In this document: positions 12,001-37,300 of the stretch, piece by piece
Layout: the number at the start of each line of letters is the position of its first letter
Position numbering within the stretch: the stretch's first letter is position 1
Source of the DNA: Bimastos eiseni
Lineage: Eukaryota > Annelida > Clitellata > Crassiclitellata > Lumbricidae
Length of the DNA stretch: 64,000 bases
Assembly (NCBI GenBank): GCA_959347315.1
Contig: OY365811.1
Span: 33,766,321-33,830,320, forward strand
Direction: 5' to 3'
The notes under the pieces: model-generated
The model's input: the letters and a program-made list of their open reading frames with translations, nothing else
Told to the model about the DNA's origin: nothing
Databases searched by the model: none
Program-made: the position numbers and the translations under genes

Positions 12001-12126
12001 GAAATGATGGCCGCCGACGATGAGTCACTAGTTTAGTGTTTCGTTTGTTTCAATTTTTTCTTGCGTTTCGTGGACCATTGGCCAGTCGCAAACGGTGCTT
12101 TTTAGGAATTTGAATCGTTTCTTGCG

Positions 12127-24461
<12,335 letters not shown>

Positions 24462-24566
24462 TAATTGTTAGCGTTGGCAAGTTTTACGATTATGCCGATG
24501 ATGACGTGGGTGGCATTTATGATGACCAAAGGCTGATGAGGCTAAACAATTACAAATTCTTAAGTA

Positions 24567-24572
24567 AATAAA
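24567..24572 (+). promoter_or_regulatory. Polyadenylation signal of the Src-family kinase
   Basis: AATAAA about 105 bases after the TGA stop codon; the first clear signal downstream of the last exon. Confidence 0.55.
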
Positions 24573-27500
24573 AACTGTTGATAGTGCAGAATTCGATTTT
24601 TTAACGTGGCCATTGTGAATCTGCAACGTTGCGTTGCTAGTTTTGGTGCAACCTCTTGCACTGTGAGAAACTGTTGTGTGCAGTTTGTGTCTTGCCTCTT
24701 TTTTAGGATTTTGCTTTTGCCATTATGAGAATCTGATTCTGTAATGTTGTTTATCATGTCAGCTTAGTGTAAGTACATCAAATTGTCTCGCTTTAATTTC
24801 ATGGAGGCTCAGGAGTTGATTTTGCCCTTGATTTTGAGAGAATTGTTCAATTTCAAGATTCGTTTTGTGAACACAGAATTTGCATTTGAATATCTTGCTT
24901 TTTTTCAAAACTTTCTATCAAAACTATTTCTTTACATCGTGTGACAAATCTCATATTTATATTGCGAACTTTACGTTTCGGATGTAGAATGTATGTCACT
25001 GCTTTCAGATCTTAAGAATTGACCATTGTACAGCTATTTATCATTCTTTATTGCCATGCAGTCTGTCTACTTGTTTTTATGGTGTATTATAAACGTTCCA
25101 TATACTTCAACTGAATTAATCAACTGTATAAAGTTTGTGAAATATTTGCCGAAACATGATGTCTGGTAGTGGTAAACAGTCTATGTGACTGGACTGCTCA
25201 CAGACAAAAGTGATTGATGATGAAGCACTATCTCTGAATGAACTATGGTAGTAGCACACTAGCGCCTTAGTGAGGTTATTAAAGGCACTAAATAGCCAGT
25301 CTCTTGCATTCATTCATACACACACACATTTGAGTACGCTGACATTATGCATGCTTAGTTTAAAGTAATCATCGTTGATGCCTTGAGCATTTTAACAGTG
25401 CTGTATGAGTCATTTGCCCATTGCAATGGAGTGATGATGAATTGATCTTTAACTGCTCTCTGCTGGGTTAGAATCCCAGCTCCTCCAGAGAAATTGAAAG
25501 ATTTGAACCCCATGGCTGTACTTATGTGAACTTGTTAACATTTTCATGGAAAAAACGTTGTTGACCATACCTTAGTTCACCTGACCATGCTTTAATCATT
25601 CTGGCCATTTAGTGTCTTCTATTACCATACGTGACTTGTGTACGCTCGATCAGTGATTTCAGTTATTTGTGGTCACCAAATTTAAGTGTGTGTTACTAGT
25701 ATAGCTGTATCGATCTAACTTATTGTCGATTATGCCGATACCAAGTATGGCCGATTATTGAAAGAGCTAATACTAATCATGTATCCAATAATTTTGAAAT
25801 TTGATATTTCAACTCTTTTTCTTTTATAGAAAACACACAAATTTATTTTCGCTTGCTGCAACGGGATGTGACTAGTTAGTTGAGTCAGTTTGTGGTATTA
25901 ATAAACTTATTTGCGGAGTGGCAAGCCACCAAAACTAAGAAAACTAATTTTTTTTAGCTTTGGCACCATTTATTGTTACCATAAAATAATTATAGTCAAT
26001 TGTTCTAATGATCGGCCCAATTGCGAGTAGGCGTACCAGTATCGGTACAGTTCTAGTTACTGGTTGTATATTGCAAATGTTATGACTTGTTGTAATGTTC
26101 GTAGATGTTCTTCTAGAGTACTTTAATTGTACTGATTTTCTACGTCTGACCTCTGGATCAAATTGTGATTGCAGAGCAGGAGATGAGTTGAGATAGAGTG
26201 TCTCTGTAGTGTGTTTGAAGGAACGGATGTGTGTAGTTGTTTAAATCAGCCCAGGGGCCACAGTGGAAGCCAGTGGCAAGTGATAGTAGATAAATTCAAT
26301 TTCAGTAGAGAAATTCAATTTTGGGTCCTGCAAGAGTACTTTAACTGATTGTTAATGTTGGACTGTAGAGCAGTGAGTGAAGAAAGGGCAATCCCAGTCA
26401 CCAGTAATATAAGAAAGAGTTTCGATTTGATATTAAGGTTTTGGGAGTTTACTGGTTTTGTACAGTTTTGGGTGACTGGTTAGCGTGGATTTCAAAAGCT
26501 GAGTCAGCCAAACTGTTACTTTCTGATGCATGATGATATCTCAATGGTTGAGACATACAGTTTCATAGGTTTGACTAGCATTGTTGGCACTGAAGGATTG
26601 CTAATAATTAATCTATTTTGTATTGTTTTATATTATATCTGCTAAAGCAGCTGCAATCTGATAACCTTTATTATGGTGTTACTAGTATCCTTGCTGTGTT
26701 AAAAAGCAATCGTCGGTGTTTCATGTAAGAAGTCGTTTTTTTTAAAGTAACTGAGTTTTTGAATCTTCAGGAGACAGTGTTAGGTGTTAGGCTGCTGTAT
26801 TAAATAGCTTGACACTTTATATTTCTAATACTTAATGTACTTAAGCGATTTGTGCATTTTTATCGTTCGAGATGATGATCTGGATTTATGAGGCTGACAT
26901 AGATATTGGGTCATTTTGTATGACATTAATGAGTGATGAGCTTTTTGTGCTGTTGGCGCACATCTTTTTAAGTGGCATTGTGCAAGATTATAAATACATG
27001 AGATGGAAGATTAATACCTGCCAGGATTAAGAGGCAATGCTCAGGTTGTTATGTATAGGTACATGGTCACTTTGGGAAGATTGCTAAGGAATTATTAACC
27101 CTATCATATTTGCATGCATAGATTGTATTGTATTTACAGATTTTATATAGCACCTCTCCCAGAACAACGTAATCAGAGTTGCTCCCAGTGCGAAACCATA
27201 TGTGGGAATAGATACAGTATGTGTATGTACTTATATGTATGTGGGAACATACTTATTTGAATACATGAACAAGCAAGTATACATACATCAATGCATAATT
27301 CAATATATACATGATTGTACATGTACTTTCATATACAGGCATGCACAGAATATGCGCTTGGTGTGATTTAAGCATTTTTAAGTCATCTGCATGTGTTGAT
27401 AGTTTGGGAGCGAGAGGTCTTGTTCAGGATTCTTCCTTCACTTTTGTGCCTAGTATGGCAGCTGTCCCATGTGTGAATGTGAACCTTCAACTTGCAATAG

Positions 27501-29870
27501 TTTTATATTTATTTGAATATATGAATAAAACAAAATGAATGATTTAAATGGGCTAATGGGAAAGATGAAGGCTGGTCTTTTTGGGATTATTTTGTCAGGT
27601 TTACAGTGCAACAAAATCACGTATTTGCAAATTCTTGTTTCATCCTATGTGTTTATTCATAGTGTAGAATAATTTTGTGATACTGATATTTGGTTTGTTC
27701 ATTTGTAAACTGGGGCTAAAACTAAAGCCCATGGTCTGATACTTTTCGCTCAGTTTTGGTCGTGTTTGTTCTAAAAGGTGACAACGTTTAAAAGTTTTTC
27801 TCTGTTGCGAATGAGATTCTTTCAATGTATGCTACCATATCAACAATGCAATGTCAACCAAGAGGTTTGTGGTTCAAATCCTTGCTTCTTCTTGCATATG
27901 CTATAACTACGAGCGTGTTCTAAAATGTATGGGACAACAATGCAGCTCGTTCTCAAAGGATTGCTTAGTGAGTTTCTGATGCATGAGCATTTGAGGCAGT
28001 GCATGGCAAGAGAATGTTCAAATCTTTCTACATCATTTGAGTTAACGATTCTTTGTAAAGTGATGCAAACCAGAAGGACAGATGATTGTCCTTTTGATGG
28101 ATTACCATTTTCGTGTTGTTGCTTCAGCTGAACGATTCTTTAACCCATTAGTGCAGAGAAGTTCCTGTAACATGGTAGATGAGAGCTTCCTTCCATCTGC
28201 TTACCGTCATTTGCACTTTGCTTAGATGAGTTAGACAGCTGTTTGATCTGCACGTTTTACAAGTTCTTAACAGTGCTACATAACTGCTTTCGTACATACA
28301 GTAGATCTTGCTTGGCATATAACTAATTGCTATGCTATGAAGCAACAGTCCTGATGGAAAAATGACCTTGGGATTGAAGGATATTGTCGCCAGTTGAAGC
28401 ACAGAATACAAGCTTGGTATCACCCATTGGAGTTGTCTGCAAAGTGGAGGGAGAGTCAAGCAGATGTTAGTAAGGGCAGTGCTTATGTCCAACATGGGCA
28501 TCCAAATTTCAATTTGTTACATACAAAACTTTGGATATATTTGAAGTCCATTTGCTGGACGTATTATTGTCGATATACCCTACCTCTGGTAGCACTGCAA
28601 GATCAAGAGGGATCCTTAATGGTTACCTCAGTAATTTGCTGGAGTGCTGACATTTGAATAAGGGATTTAAAAGATAATGCCCACTTCAGACAAAGGGAGG
28701 AGGGGTCAAAAGTAGGTAATTTTCCAGACATCCTTTATGGATGATCTAATTTAATAGCTTTCAATAGTCCGACAACATGTTGCATAAGGACTCCATTGAC
28801 CAGACACTGGTTGTAAGTAATGGATATAATTATTGTGTAGCAGCGAATAGAGATTCGTGTTTCCTACTACAATGCATTTGATTCATAACGTTGCTACTGT
28901 TGGTTGATGCCTGAGTTTTGCATTTTGGGTTTGTTTCACATGAGTAATCAATTTAAAAATGTAACTTATCAAACTGTTCTGGTGCAAATAGTATCTTGTA
29001 ACGTTATGCTACATAAGCCTTTTTGTGCACACCACTTGAAAACATACTCGGTGGTGTTGATTTTTACAAGTGCAGCATAAGGAAAATGAGTTGGAGAAAT
29101 CTAGAAGGTATTGCAACTTGTCAGTGATTTTGTTCCATACAAACGGGTTGATGATTATTAGAACTGTCTGCCGGGTCTAATGTGGCGTAGGCACTTTGTT
29201 ATACGTTCATCGTTGGTGGTGGAATAAAAACAAACATAGCTTTGCGAAATTGTATTCGTTTCTTTGCCGTGGTTGGTAGCTCGTGGATAATGGTTTTGTC
29301 GATCAGTTTGCTGTTTATTTAATTTGCTACAAAGGTGCTTTTTGTCCCTCAATCAGTTTACTGTCATGTCCTGCACAGAGTTTGGCCTTTGTCCCTTGTA
29401 GGGACAATCCAATATTGCTTGCTCTACAGTATATACTTGAAGAAAGCAAATTTCATGGACACCATTTGCCATGAGGACAGTCAAACTGGTAACATATAAA
29501 ATAGAATACAGCTGTAATTTGATATTGCCCTTCTTACAATTAATTGAGAAGTGCACACATGCCTTGATGGTGCAATTCCATTTATATTGCATGAGCAAGT
29601 GTGTGCCACACAACAGATGGTTACTCGGGAGTGAAAAACGACAACAATTGTTCAGCTTTGTAATCCAGTTGCAAACCACAGGTTGTTAGTGAGAAGGCAA
29701 TGAACCAGTCAGTCATCTGCAGAAGAGGATTGAGGTATGCTGTAGGTGAGTGATATAACTTTATATTCGATTCATTTAGGTATTATAAGCAAGTGGAGCA
29801 GTTTGAGCAGTTTGAGGATAGAAGCAATGTGGTGTGATGTCTGAGGTTTTTGTGACTGACTGGGCAATGA
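24573..29870. other. Intergenic, no gene recognised
   Basis: About 5.3 kb of AT-rich DNA between the kinase and the C1orf87-like gene. Frames up to 117 codons occur but none shows a domain or splice context. A LINE-type 3' end signature (TTTATATAGCACCTCT) lies at about 27,140-27,190 on the minus strand. Worn tRNA-like box B words at 25,468 (GGTTAGAATCCC) and 27,871 (GGTTCAAATCC) may mark old SINEs. Confidence 0.5.
27135..27195 (-). mobile_element. LINE 3' end fragment
   Basis: TTTATATAGCACCTCTCCCA and CAGAGTTGCTCCCAGTGC parallel the 3' end of the LINE at 43,449 (TTTATATAGCACCTCTTCAA ... CAGAGGCGCTCCCAAC). It is a short, 5'-truncated copy. Confidence 0.45.
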
Positions 29871-29875
29871 AATTC

Positions 29876-30480
29876 TAAATTGGTTCAAGGCGGTTTATTT
29901 GAGTGGTGTCTATGTTCAGGAAGAGCGAGTTGCAGTGGTCTAATTTCTTATGAACTACATCTATTGTAGATGCGGTTTTGAATGTGAATATAGGGAGGAT
30001 TCTGCACAGGTCATGGATATGCATGAAGCAAGAGTGGGAAAGGTGTGTACTATGATCGGAGAAGGTAGGGTTTTGGTCAAAAATCACACCCAAGTTCAAT
30101 GTGCAGTGAATATATGGGTGGTTGCAGTCTAGGTCAATGGAAATGAGGGATCTGGAATTTTCTTGAAATGGTCATGCAAGCCTATGAATATGAATTTAGT
30201 TTTAGACGGGTTCAAACATAGGCAATGTGATATTGTCCTGACAGAGGTTTGGGTTTATCGCATGAATGATGATGATCTGTGCATTGTTAGGATCTGTTTG
30301 AATAATTGGGTGTTGTCAGGGCATAGGTGGTGAGGAGGGTTTAATGAGTGAGCTGAGTGGAGTAGTGTCAGGATAAACGAAAGGGGACCAAGAACAGAAC
30401 ACTGAAAACCACAAGTCAGAGGGCATGATTAAGATGAGGTTATCGACGATTTACTGAGAAAGAGCATGAAGAGAGATCGA
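29876..30480 (-). mobile_element. CR1/Rex1-like LINE reverse-transcriptase relic
   Basis: The minus strand reads NLGVIFDQNPTFSDHSTHLS, then KTASTIDVVHKKLDHCNSLF and TTQINRLEPI, the conserved segment after the RT palm in CR1/Rex1-type LINEs (LGVxxDxxLxFxxH...H.KLDYCNSLFxxL...IxRLQxxQNxAAR). Upstream bases up to about 30,480 give broken pieces of the preceding RT block. The many stops show it is dead. Confidence 0.6.
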
Positions 30481-31244
30481 ATTTTATCTTGAGGAGAGCA
30501 GTGCCACTAGCACTCGATGCATCCATCTAGCAGAAGCAATCCTCCTAGTCTTCGGATATTCTTATATTCGTAATGCCAAAGTATCCATTTTGGCTAAAAT
30601 TGCAGCAACGATTGAGCAATAATGTAGTTTGAGAGTTCAAACTTAATCTCTCGAAATATGGGAGCATATCACACTCTTATTTGTCAATCACCCTTGACAT
30701 GATTTTCTGGTAAATTACATACGAATCATTTAGAAAATTTTTATTGGCAACTATTCGTATGCAAATGTTTGCCGAGGTGAATAATGCCATAGGACCTGAT
30801 ATTGGCTAAGAGGAATTTAAGAGACAATTTTCGACTGATCCATATTCAAAAATCTTATCAAATTAAAAATCCTCCTCCATGGTTATATTTTTGAGTAACC
30901 AGTGACATACACAATATTGCTCACATAATTGGGACCATAAAAGAATTGCTATCAACACACTGCAGCTATGGGTGATAATAAACGAAAGCACACTTATGCC
31001 CATAATCTAGAATCCATCACTTTAGATTGCACAGATTAAAACCCTTACTCACTGTTACCATACATGAGTTTATGTTAACAGGCAATAAGTCAGCCGAGGC
31101 ACTTAATTTTAAAAAAAATTGCAATGTCAAAAGTTTTTCAGTAAGGCTCATCAAAATCATGGCTGCCAAGGTCACAGCCAACTGAGTTCACGTTGGTCAT
31201 TTATAACGCAACTTTTTGCTGAAAAATATTGCATTATCGTAAAT

Positions 31245-31250
31245 TTTATT
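31245..31250 (-). promoter_or_regulatory. Polyadenylation signal of the C1orf87-like gene
   Basis: AATAAA on the minus strand, about 53 bases beyond the TAA stop codon at 31,305-31,303. Confidence 0.5.
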
Positions 31251-31302
31251 TCTGATCGCGCTATATCTACATATTATGTCAATCTTTGGCACAGCGAAGT
31301 AC

Positions 31303-34300
31303 TTAACCCTGGGACACAAGTATTCGGAGAAGTTGTTCAACTGCAACTGCCTGTGTGCCATCATCAGAGCATCGTCTGATAGCCATCTGAATTGCTTCAT
31401 CCGTCAAACCAAGGTCTAGGCCTCGACTATATTCTCTGGTCAGCCACAGGGCTACCATGGCCGTCATGTAACCTGTGATGAAAAAAATCTGGAATACAGC
31501 ATCGCACCCAAACGAATTTTTATTATCTAAAACATGAAACTCTTGGCTAACTTGGATGACCACATTTCTCCTCAGACAATCCGGGACTCTGCAATACTTC
31601 CAATCAAAGTCCAACTCAATTAGGAGCTGGGTCATTAGTAAGAGCGCTATATATACGCAATGTCTCAAATGAATTATATTTGTAAGATTTAAACCAGAAT
31701 TAAGCGTTTATTTGCTTTTTCACTAGAAAGAAAATGAACCAAAATGTAAAGACTTGGCTAAGTGACAGGTTATGGTAACTGTTATTTTCACCATAGTTAT
31801 GATTAACAAAGCATAAACATGAAAAATTAAATGTATCGTACACTAAACTGGCTTGTGATCGCATAGACATAACTGAGTGATTATATTTTATGGTGATTTC
31901 TTTAATCAAACTCCAATTTAATGGCAATGCAAAACAGCATAATGAAATGTAAGATGATGGCATAATTTAATAATTAATTTAGAAATAAAATTTAAAAAAT
32001 AAATTAGAGCCTATAATGGTACCACATGGCAACACCATGTCAAATTTTAGGCGATGATGTAGGCTACATAGACATGGATTCTATTTTTACAGAATGTAGA
32101 CCTAGAGTTAGCCATAATTACTGAATGACGCAACCTCAAAGAATAAAAATCGTCCATCGCTTCAACACTGTCGCTTGTCGGGTTCTTTCGGAAGCGACTA
32201 ACCGTTACAAATGCTCATTTCTCTGTCCCCAGATAATTTTTACCACCTGCAGGATTATTCCTACCTCCAGTCAAAATAATAATAATACTGACTAACAGCA
32301 ACAATGAAATAATATTAATTGGCATGGAGGAGATACCTCTTTTGTTGTCATCACATTCGTACATGGCATGTGCTAGTGACATGAAACGTTTCAGCCATGG
32401 TTCCATTCGAATTGACGTCCGTTTCATCTCATTGAGTCTCTGTCTAGTTATCTGTGAAGCACATGCCATACAGAACAATTGTAAATAAAAGGTTTCCTCC
32501 AATTCTTTGAGATATCAATCACATTCACATGCAATGTAAAATAGCAGCAATATCATTATCTGATCAACAACTGTTGACTCCGCCTCATTGAAAATTTAAG
32601 TGTACGAATAATTGAATATTTCACCTTCAAATACTATTAACACATATCAGAAGTAAAATTTGGACTAACTGATACTTGTGCAAGAATTAAAAATAACACT
32701 AAAGCTAATTAATAATTGAGCAAGAATTTACTACTGAATTAGGCAACGACAATTTTGCATGAATAAGGCAGCCAACATAAAAATTAGAGCCTTCTCACTG
32801 TACTAGATAGGGAGCATCTCTTACAGTGGAAGTAAATCTAGTTATGGCTATGTCAGCACGATACCTACATCCAGAATTAAACGAATATTGAATTGAATTG
32901 AATCTCTGTGCGCAGAGGCGGCGATCTCGTTTGACAGGTATGGGGGGGGGACACCCAATGACAGGGGTAGGAAATGTGGGGTACACACATATAACATGTC
33001 CCTTGTGCCCTCTCTGTAAAAGGTGGGGACTTGTTCCCCTCGACCCCCTCCCCGGGATCGCCGTCCCTGTCTGTGCAGATATCTTGACGGGGCACATATA
33101 TCAATGAAAACCTACCAGAATGATCTTTTCAAGCTTTGCCAATTCTTCCTCCTTCTTCTCAACAGCAGCTAATCGATTTTCTTTTGACACAAATCCACGA
33201 TTCACGTGGTCCTGTAGTCAATCAGCACACTCAAAATAAATTATGATGATAGTGAAATGATGATCATGGTCATGGTGTATATCTTCGTTTAATGAAAAAC
33301 AAACTGACAAACCGCAGTAAGTTACAAAAGGTGAATGTTTCTTAGTTCGCGACCAGATCGGCAGAGAGGGTCATGACAGGTACAATTAAGCCTACTATTT
33401 ATTATGAGCTACAAATTTGAATTTATAAAGAATCCGGGAAATAAATTTTTTTAAATCTTTTACTGGGAGAGTAAACGGGTGTAGTCTAGGGCATAGTTTA
33501 TGGCTTCTATGGACGACCGGCGGAAAGAGGCGTCGGAGGACATGCGCCTCAGTCGCCATCACAGCTCGTAGGAGGCGCTGGTCGGCCGTCTCAGCTAAGA
33601 CAGACATAGAAACAGCATCCGGAGGGTGGATACACATTCTCCGTATTCTCTCCAGGAATGTCTCGAGTCAACCCCGGTCCTCAGCAGATGTTAAGCCCCG
33701 CCATGCTGGTGAGGCATAGAGGAGTCAGGAGATTGTCATGGGGTGGCACGACGTTAGCGCCCAAGACAAAAGTGCCCCGTTATAAGCGCCCAACGTCAAT
33801 TGCGCCCTGGATAAAAGCGCCCCGTCAAAAGCGCCCGTTACTCAAGAGAAACACGAACGAATGATCAATAAACACGTCAGACAATTGTTTGATCAAGGCA
33901 GAAATGAAAAGCTTCAAGTAGATACTTAAACCTTAAATACGTAATTGTTTATGTGTTACTGAAGTAAAAAGTGTTTTGCGACATTTTAAGATAATCGTTT
34001 AATCAAAAGCTTAAAGTAGATACTTAAACATTAAATACGTAATAGTTCATATGTTACTGGATTACAAAGTGCTCTGCCACCATGATCACATTGCCACATT
34101 ATGTGAGATTTCTCGCAGATATTCCAACAGTGGTATGTTGCCATATGTTGGAATCAAAGCTATTAGGCGACGATTGAGTTCTCATGTACTTTGATTTGGA
34201 AGACTCCGGTTTTCGAAATCCTGCTCGGTAGCGTTCGATCTTTAACTCAACGTAATCTCGTTCCTTCAGAAAGTGGGAAACGAGTTTATAGACCGACGGA

Positions 34301-37300
34301 TGCTGACAATCTACTGTATGCTGTAATGAGCGATGCCACGCCTCAACGCAGTTATTGGTTCGTGGCAAACTGTCTAGTAACCGGTCGCGCATGTTCCAGA
34401 GGACGATTGGAAATCTTGGATTTCCTCGGCGGTTCCTTCGTTGTCTTCCAACGTAGTTATCTTCCCAGTAATCGTTGAGTTGGGCACGTTGATGAGGGCT
34501 GCTTTCCGTCAGTTCGTCAAAAGCAGCAGCAACGTCTGGGACTGGAACAAAGCTCAGGATCAAAAGCATTTTTACATGCATGCGCACATGTTCGTCTTCA
34601 CGATAAGCTTCCGCCAAATAATAGTCCTGTACCTTACATGACATTATAATGAGCAGAAGGCAACAGTACAGTCTGTTGGGCGCTTCTGACGTGGGCGCAT
34701 TTGACGGGCGTTTTAGGCCGGGCGCTTATGACGGGACGCTTTTGTCCTGGGCGCTAACGACGGTGTGCCTTGTAGTGCCTTGGTGACACTGTGAAGGCCC
34801 TCGAGTGAGAGCCCATGCCACCTAAGGACCCGGAGAGCATGCAGAGATCATGCGCAGATGCCCAGCAGTCGGTCGACGTGAAGCGTTGCTCGCAGGTCCC
34901 CCGTAATGATGACTCAAAGGATGTTCATCTGCTGCACTCGCTCCACCCCCTCCAGGCATGGCGGCCCGTCTTTTTGTGACCAGCATCTCCCTAGTCTTTG
35001 AGAAATTGAGGCGAAGATTGTCCGCCTCCGCCCACATCTGCACCGCCGCGAGTTCCTCCCTGATAGTGTCTCTCATTGAACCCGCAATACGGAGGTAGGT
35101 GTCGTCGGCAAATTTGACCATTTTGTTTTTCTCATGTAGAGGATGCAGGTCCGAAGCTGTGACAGGGCTATGTCGGTCGCCATTGGACACTGGGCGTTAT
35201 TAGGCCACGCCTACAACAACCCGTCCAAATCCCATCTATAGATACTAAGTCTAGCATCTGGCATTTGGTGTAGAGCAAACCTGAGAGTTGTCATTTAACC
35301 TAATCTGTAGCTGATAGTATTAAAGTATAGTAAAGTAGACATAGCAGTCGTTGCTTCATGATACATATTGTCTTCTTTTACATGTCTTCCTTTACAAAGC
35401 GCCGACGGTATATTCAGTTGGTCCCAACCCCGAGCATTGAATCACACTGGCGTTGATCCTCGCCACAGCCGACAACTGCCCTCCAAAGCGGGTACAGTGG
35501 CTTCTGTCCATCAAGTAATCGACCAGCCAGTTGTGCATCCCGTCCGGCAGGCAAAGCAGGGAGAGCTTGCGCGTCAGCTCCGAGTGACAGATGGTGTCGA
35601 AAGCCTCTGAGATGTCTAAGGAGACGATGGCCATGTAGGCCTCATCCTCGAGAAGGTCAGACACCAAATGTTGAATCGCTATCAATGCCGCAGTTGTAGA
35701 GCCAGTTGGTCGGAACGCAAACTGGTCTGCCAAGAGGTCTGACATTGGTGGTTTTGTAAAGGCCGGATATATATACATCCGCACCAGTTCGCGCTCGAAC
35801 ATCTGTGACAGCACTGGGACAATCGAAATAGGACGATAGTCAATGGGATGCTTCGGAGACTCAATTTTCGGGATTGGGTGAATAATTGCCATCTTCCACT
35901 GTGGCGGTACATATCCGTGCATGATGGAAAGGTTGACAAGTCTTGTAAAAAGCCGAGAGTAAGCAGGGGCCGACAGGCGTAGGAACCAGGCCGGAAAGCC
36001 ATCGGCGCCATCCGCAGTGTGCTTTAGGTCGTCAAGCAGGTTGAAGACTCGAATTTCAGAAAGATGGTTCTGGTGTAAGATGATGATGCCAAAGAAAACT
36101 AAATAATCTTTAAATTATAATTAATTATAAGAACTGGATGGATGGATGGAAGGATAGAAGGATTTCATCAACTTTTACCTCAGTTACATATACATATATA
36201 TGTTATGTTACAGAGCCATCATTATCTGTAACATGGATGATATCATGTATTACATGATTAATAATATATTATGAATAGTGGCGAGGCTGCATCAGAATAC
36301 GCAATCGAGTTCCAAAAAAAGAAAAAAATGACCAAAAATATTTTAACAAACTTTTCAGCAAAGCAAAAGAAATTAGAGTATTTAACCAAATAATTTGCAA
36401 ATAGAATGAAATTTTCAACTTTATCAGAACATACTTACTTAGTAGGCCTACTTACAGTATATTGATGTTTTCCAACCTCAGAATAGCTAATTAACGGCTT
36501 TCCGTAGCGGACTATAATAATAATCGAACATTTCCTGTTTAAACACGTTCTGTTTTCATTTTGGTTTAAAATTACACTTTAAAACTGAAAATTTTTTTAA
36601 AGTCTATATTCAATTTGTAAATCCGTTAGACGCAGTTGAGCTGATATTTTATGTTCACATTGCAGAAGTTTAGTAGGGCCTACTCCTACTGTAGTTTACA
36701 GATATCAAAATTAGACGTAGACAATGTGCGACGAAAACGCTCAGCAATCACCAATAATAATTTATTTCAACAACAATTTTTAACAAAATAAAAAATATTA
36801 AAATACTTAACCAAATAATATGTAAATAAAATTAAATTTTCAACTTCGTCAGAATATACTTACTTAGTAGGCCTACTTACGGTGTATTGATATTTTCGAG
36901 ACTCAGAATAGCTAACATATAATAACAGCTTTCCATAGCGGATGATATTGAACATTACCTGTTTAAAACGTTCTGTTTTCATTTTGCTTTTAAATTACAG
37001 TCTAAAATTGCGCAGCCACCACTAATTATGAATAATATAATATCATCCAAATTGTCATCATCCCATGAAACATCATGAAACATTGTTATCACCATTTTAA
37101 TGTTATCATCATAATCGTTATCATCATTATCGCTTCTAAGTCGATCATTGTCCTTATGGCTGTCACGGTCATCATCACCATTGTTAATATTACCATCGCA
37201 GTGATTGCATTCATCAGCAACTTTATGTCTCATCTGTCAGACATCCATGCAACACAAACAGTAATAAGAAACAGAAAAGACCTCAGTGTCCACGCGGTTG

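Larger units (their letters stand above)
33275..36085 (-). mobile_element. CR1-like LINE, 5'-truncated and twice interrupted
   Basis: A minus-strand reverse transcriptase opens near 36,085 with [20 protein letters not shown] and continues through [17 protein letters not shown] (thumb-side motif), [16 protein letters not shown] and motif [13 protein letters not shown], to [12 protein letters not shown]. The frame resumes at [20 protein letters not shown], where FADD is the catalytic motif C at about 35,112-35,101. A 240-bp insert (35,157-35,398) splits these two parts and a MULE (33,745-34,769) splits the C-terminal part. The tail continues with [20 protein letters not shown] to about 33,275. 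A second copy of the 3' end is at 49,634-49,965. The endonuclease domain is absent. The element is dead. Confidence 0.82.

Noticed and set aside
28148..28657. Overlapping frames of 87-117 codons on both strands
   Set aside because: Neither shows a domain, codon bias or splice context.
34191..34641. Plus-strand frames opposite the MULE transposase fragment
   Set aside because: They are shadows of the minus-strand frame, which alone carries recognisable transposase motifs.
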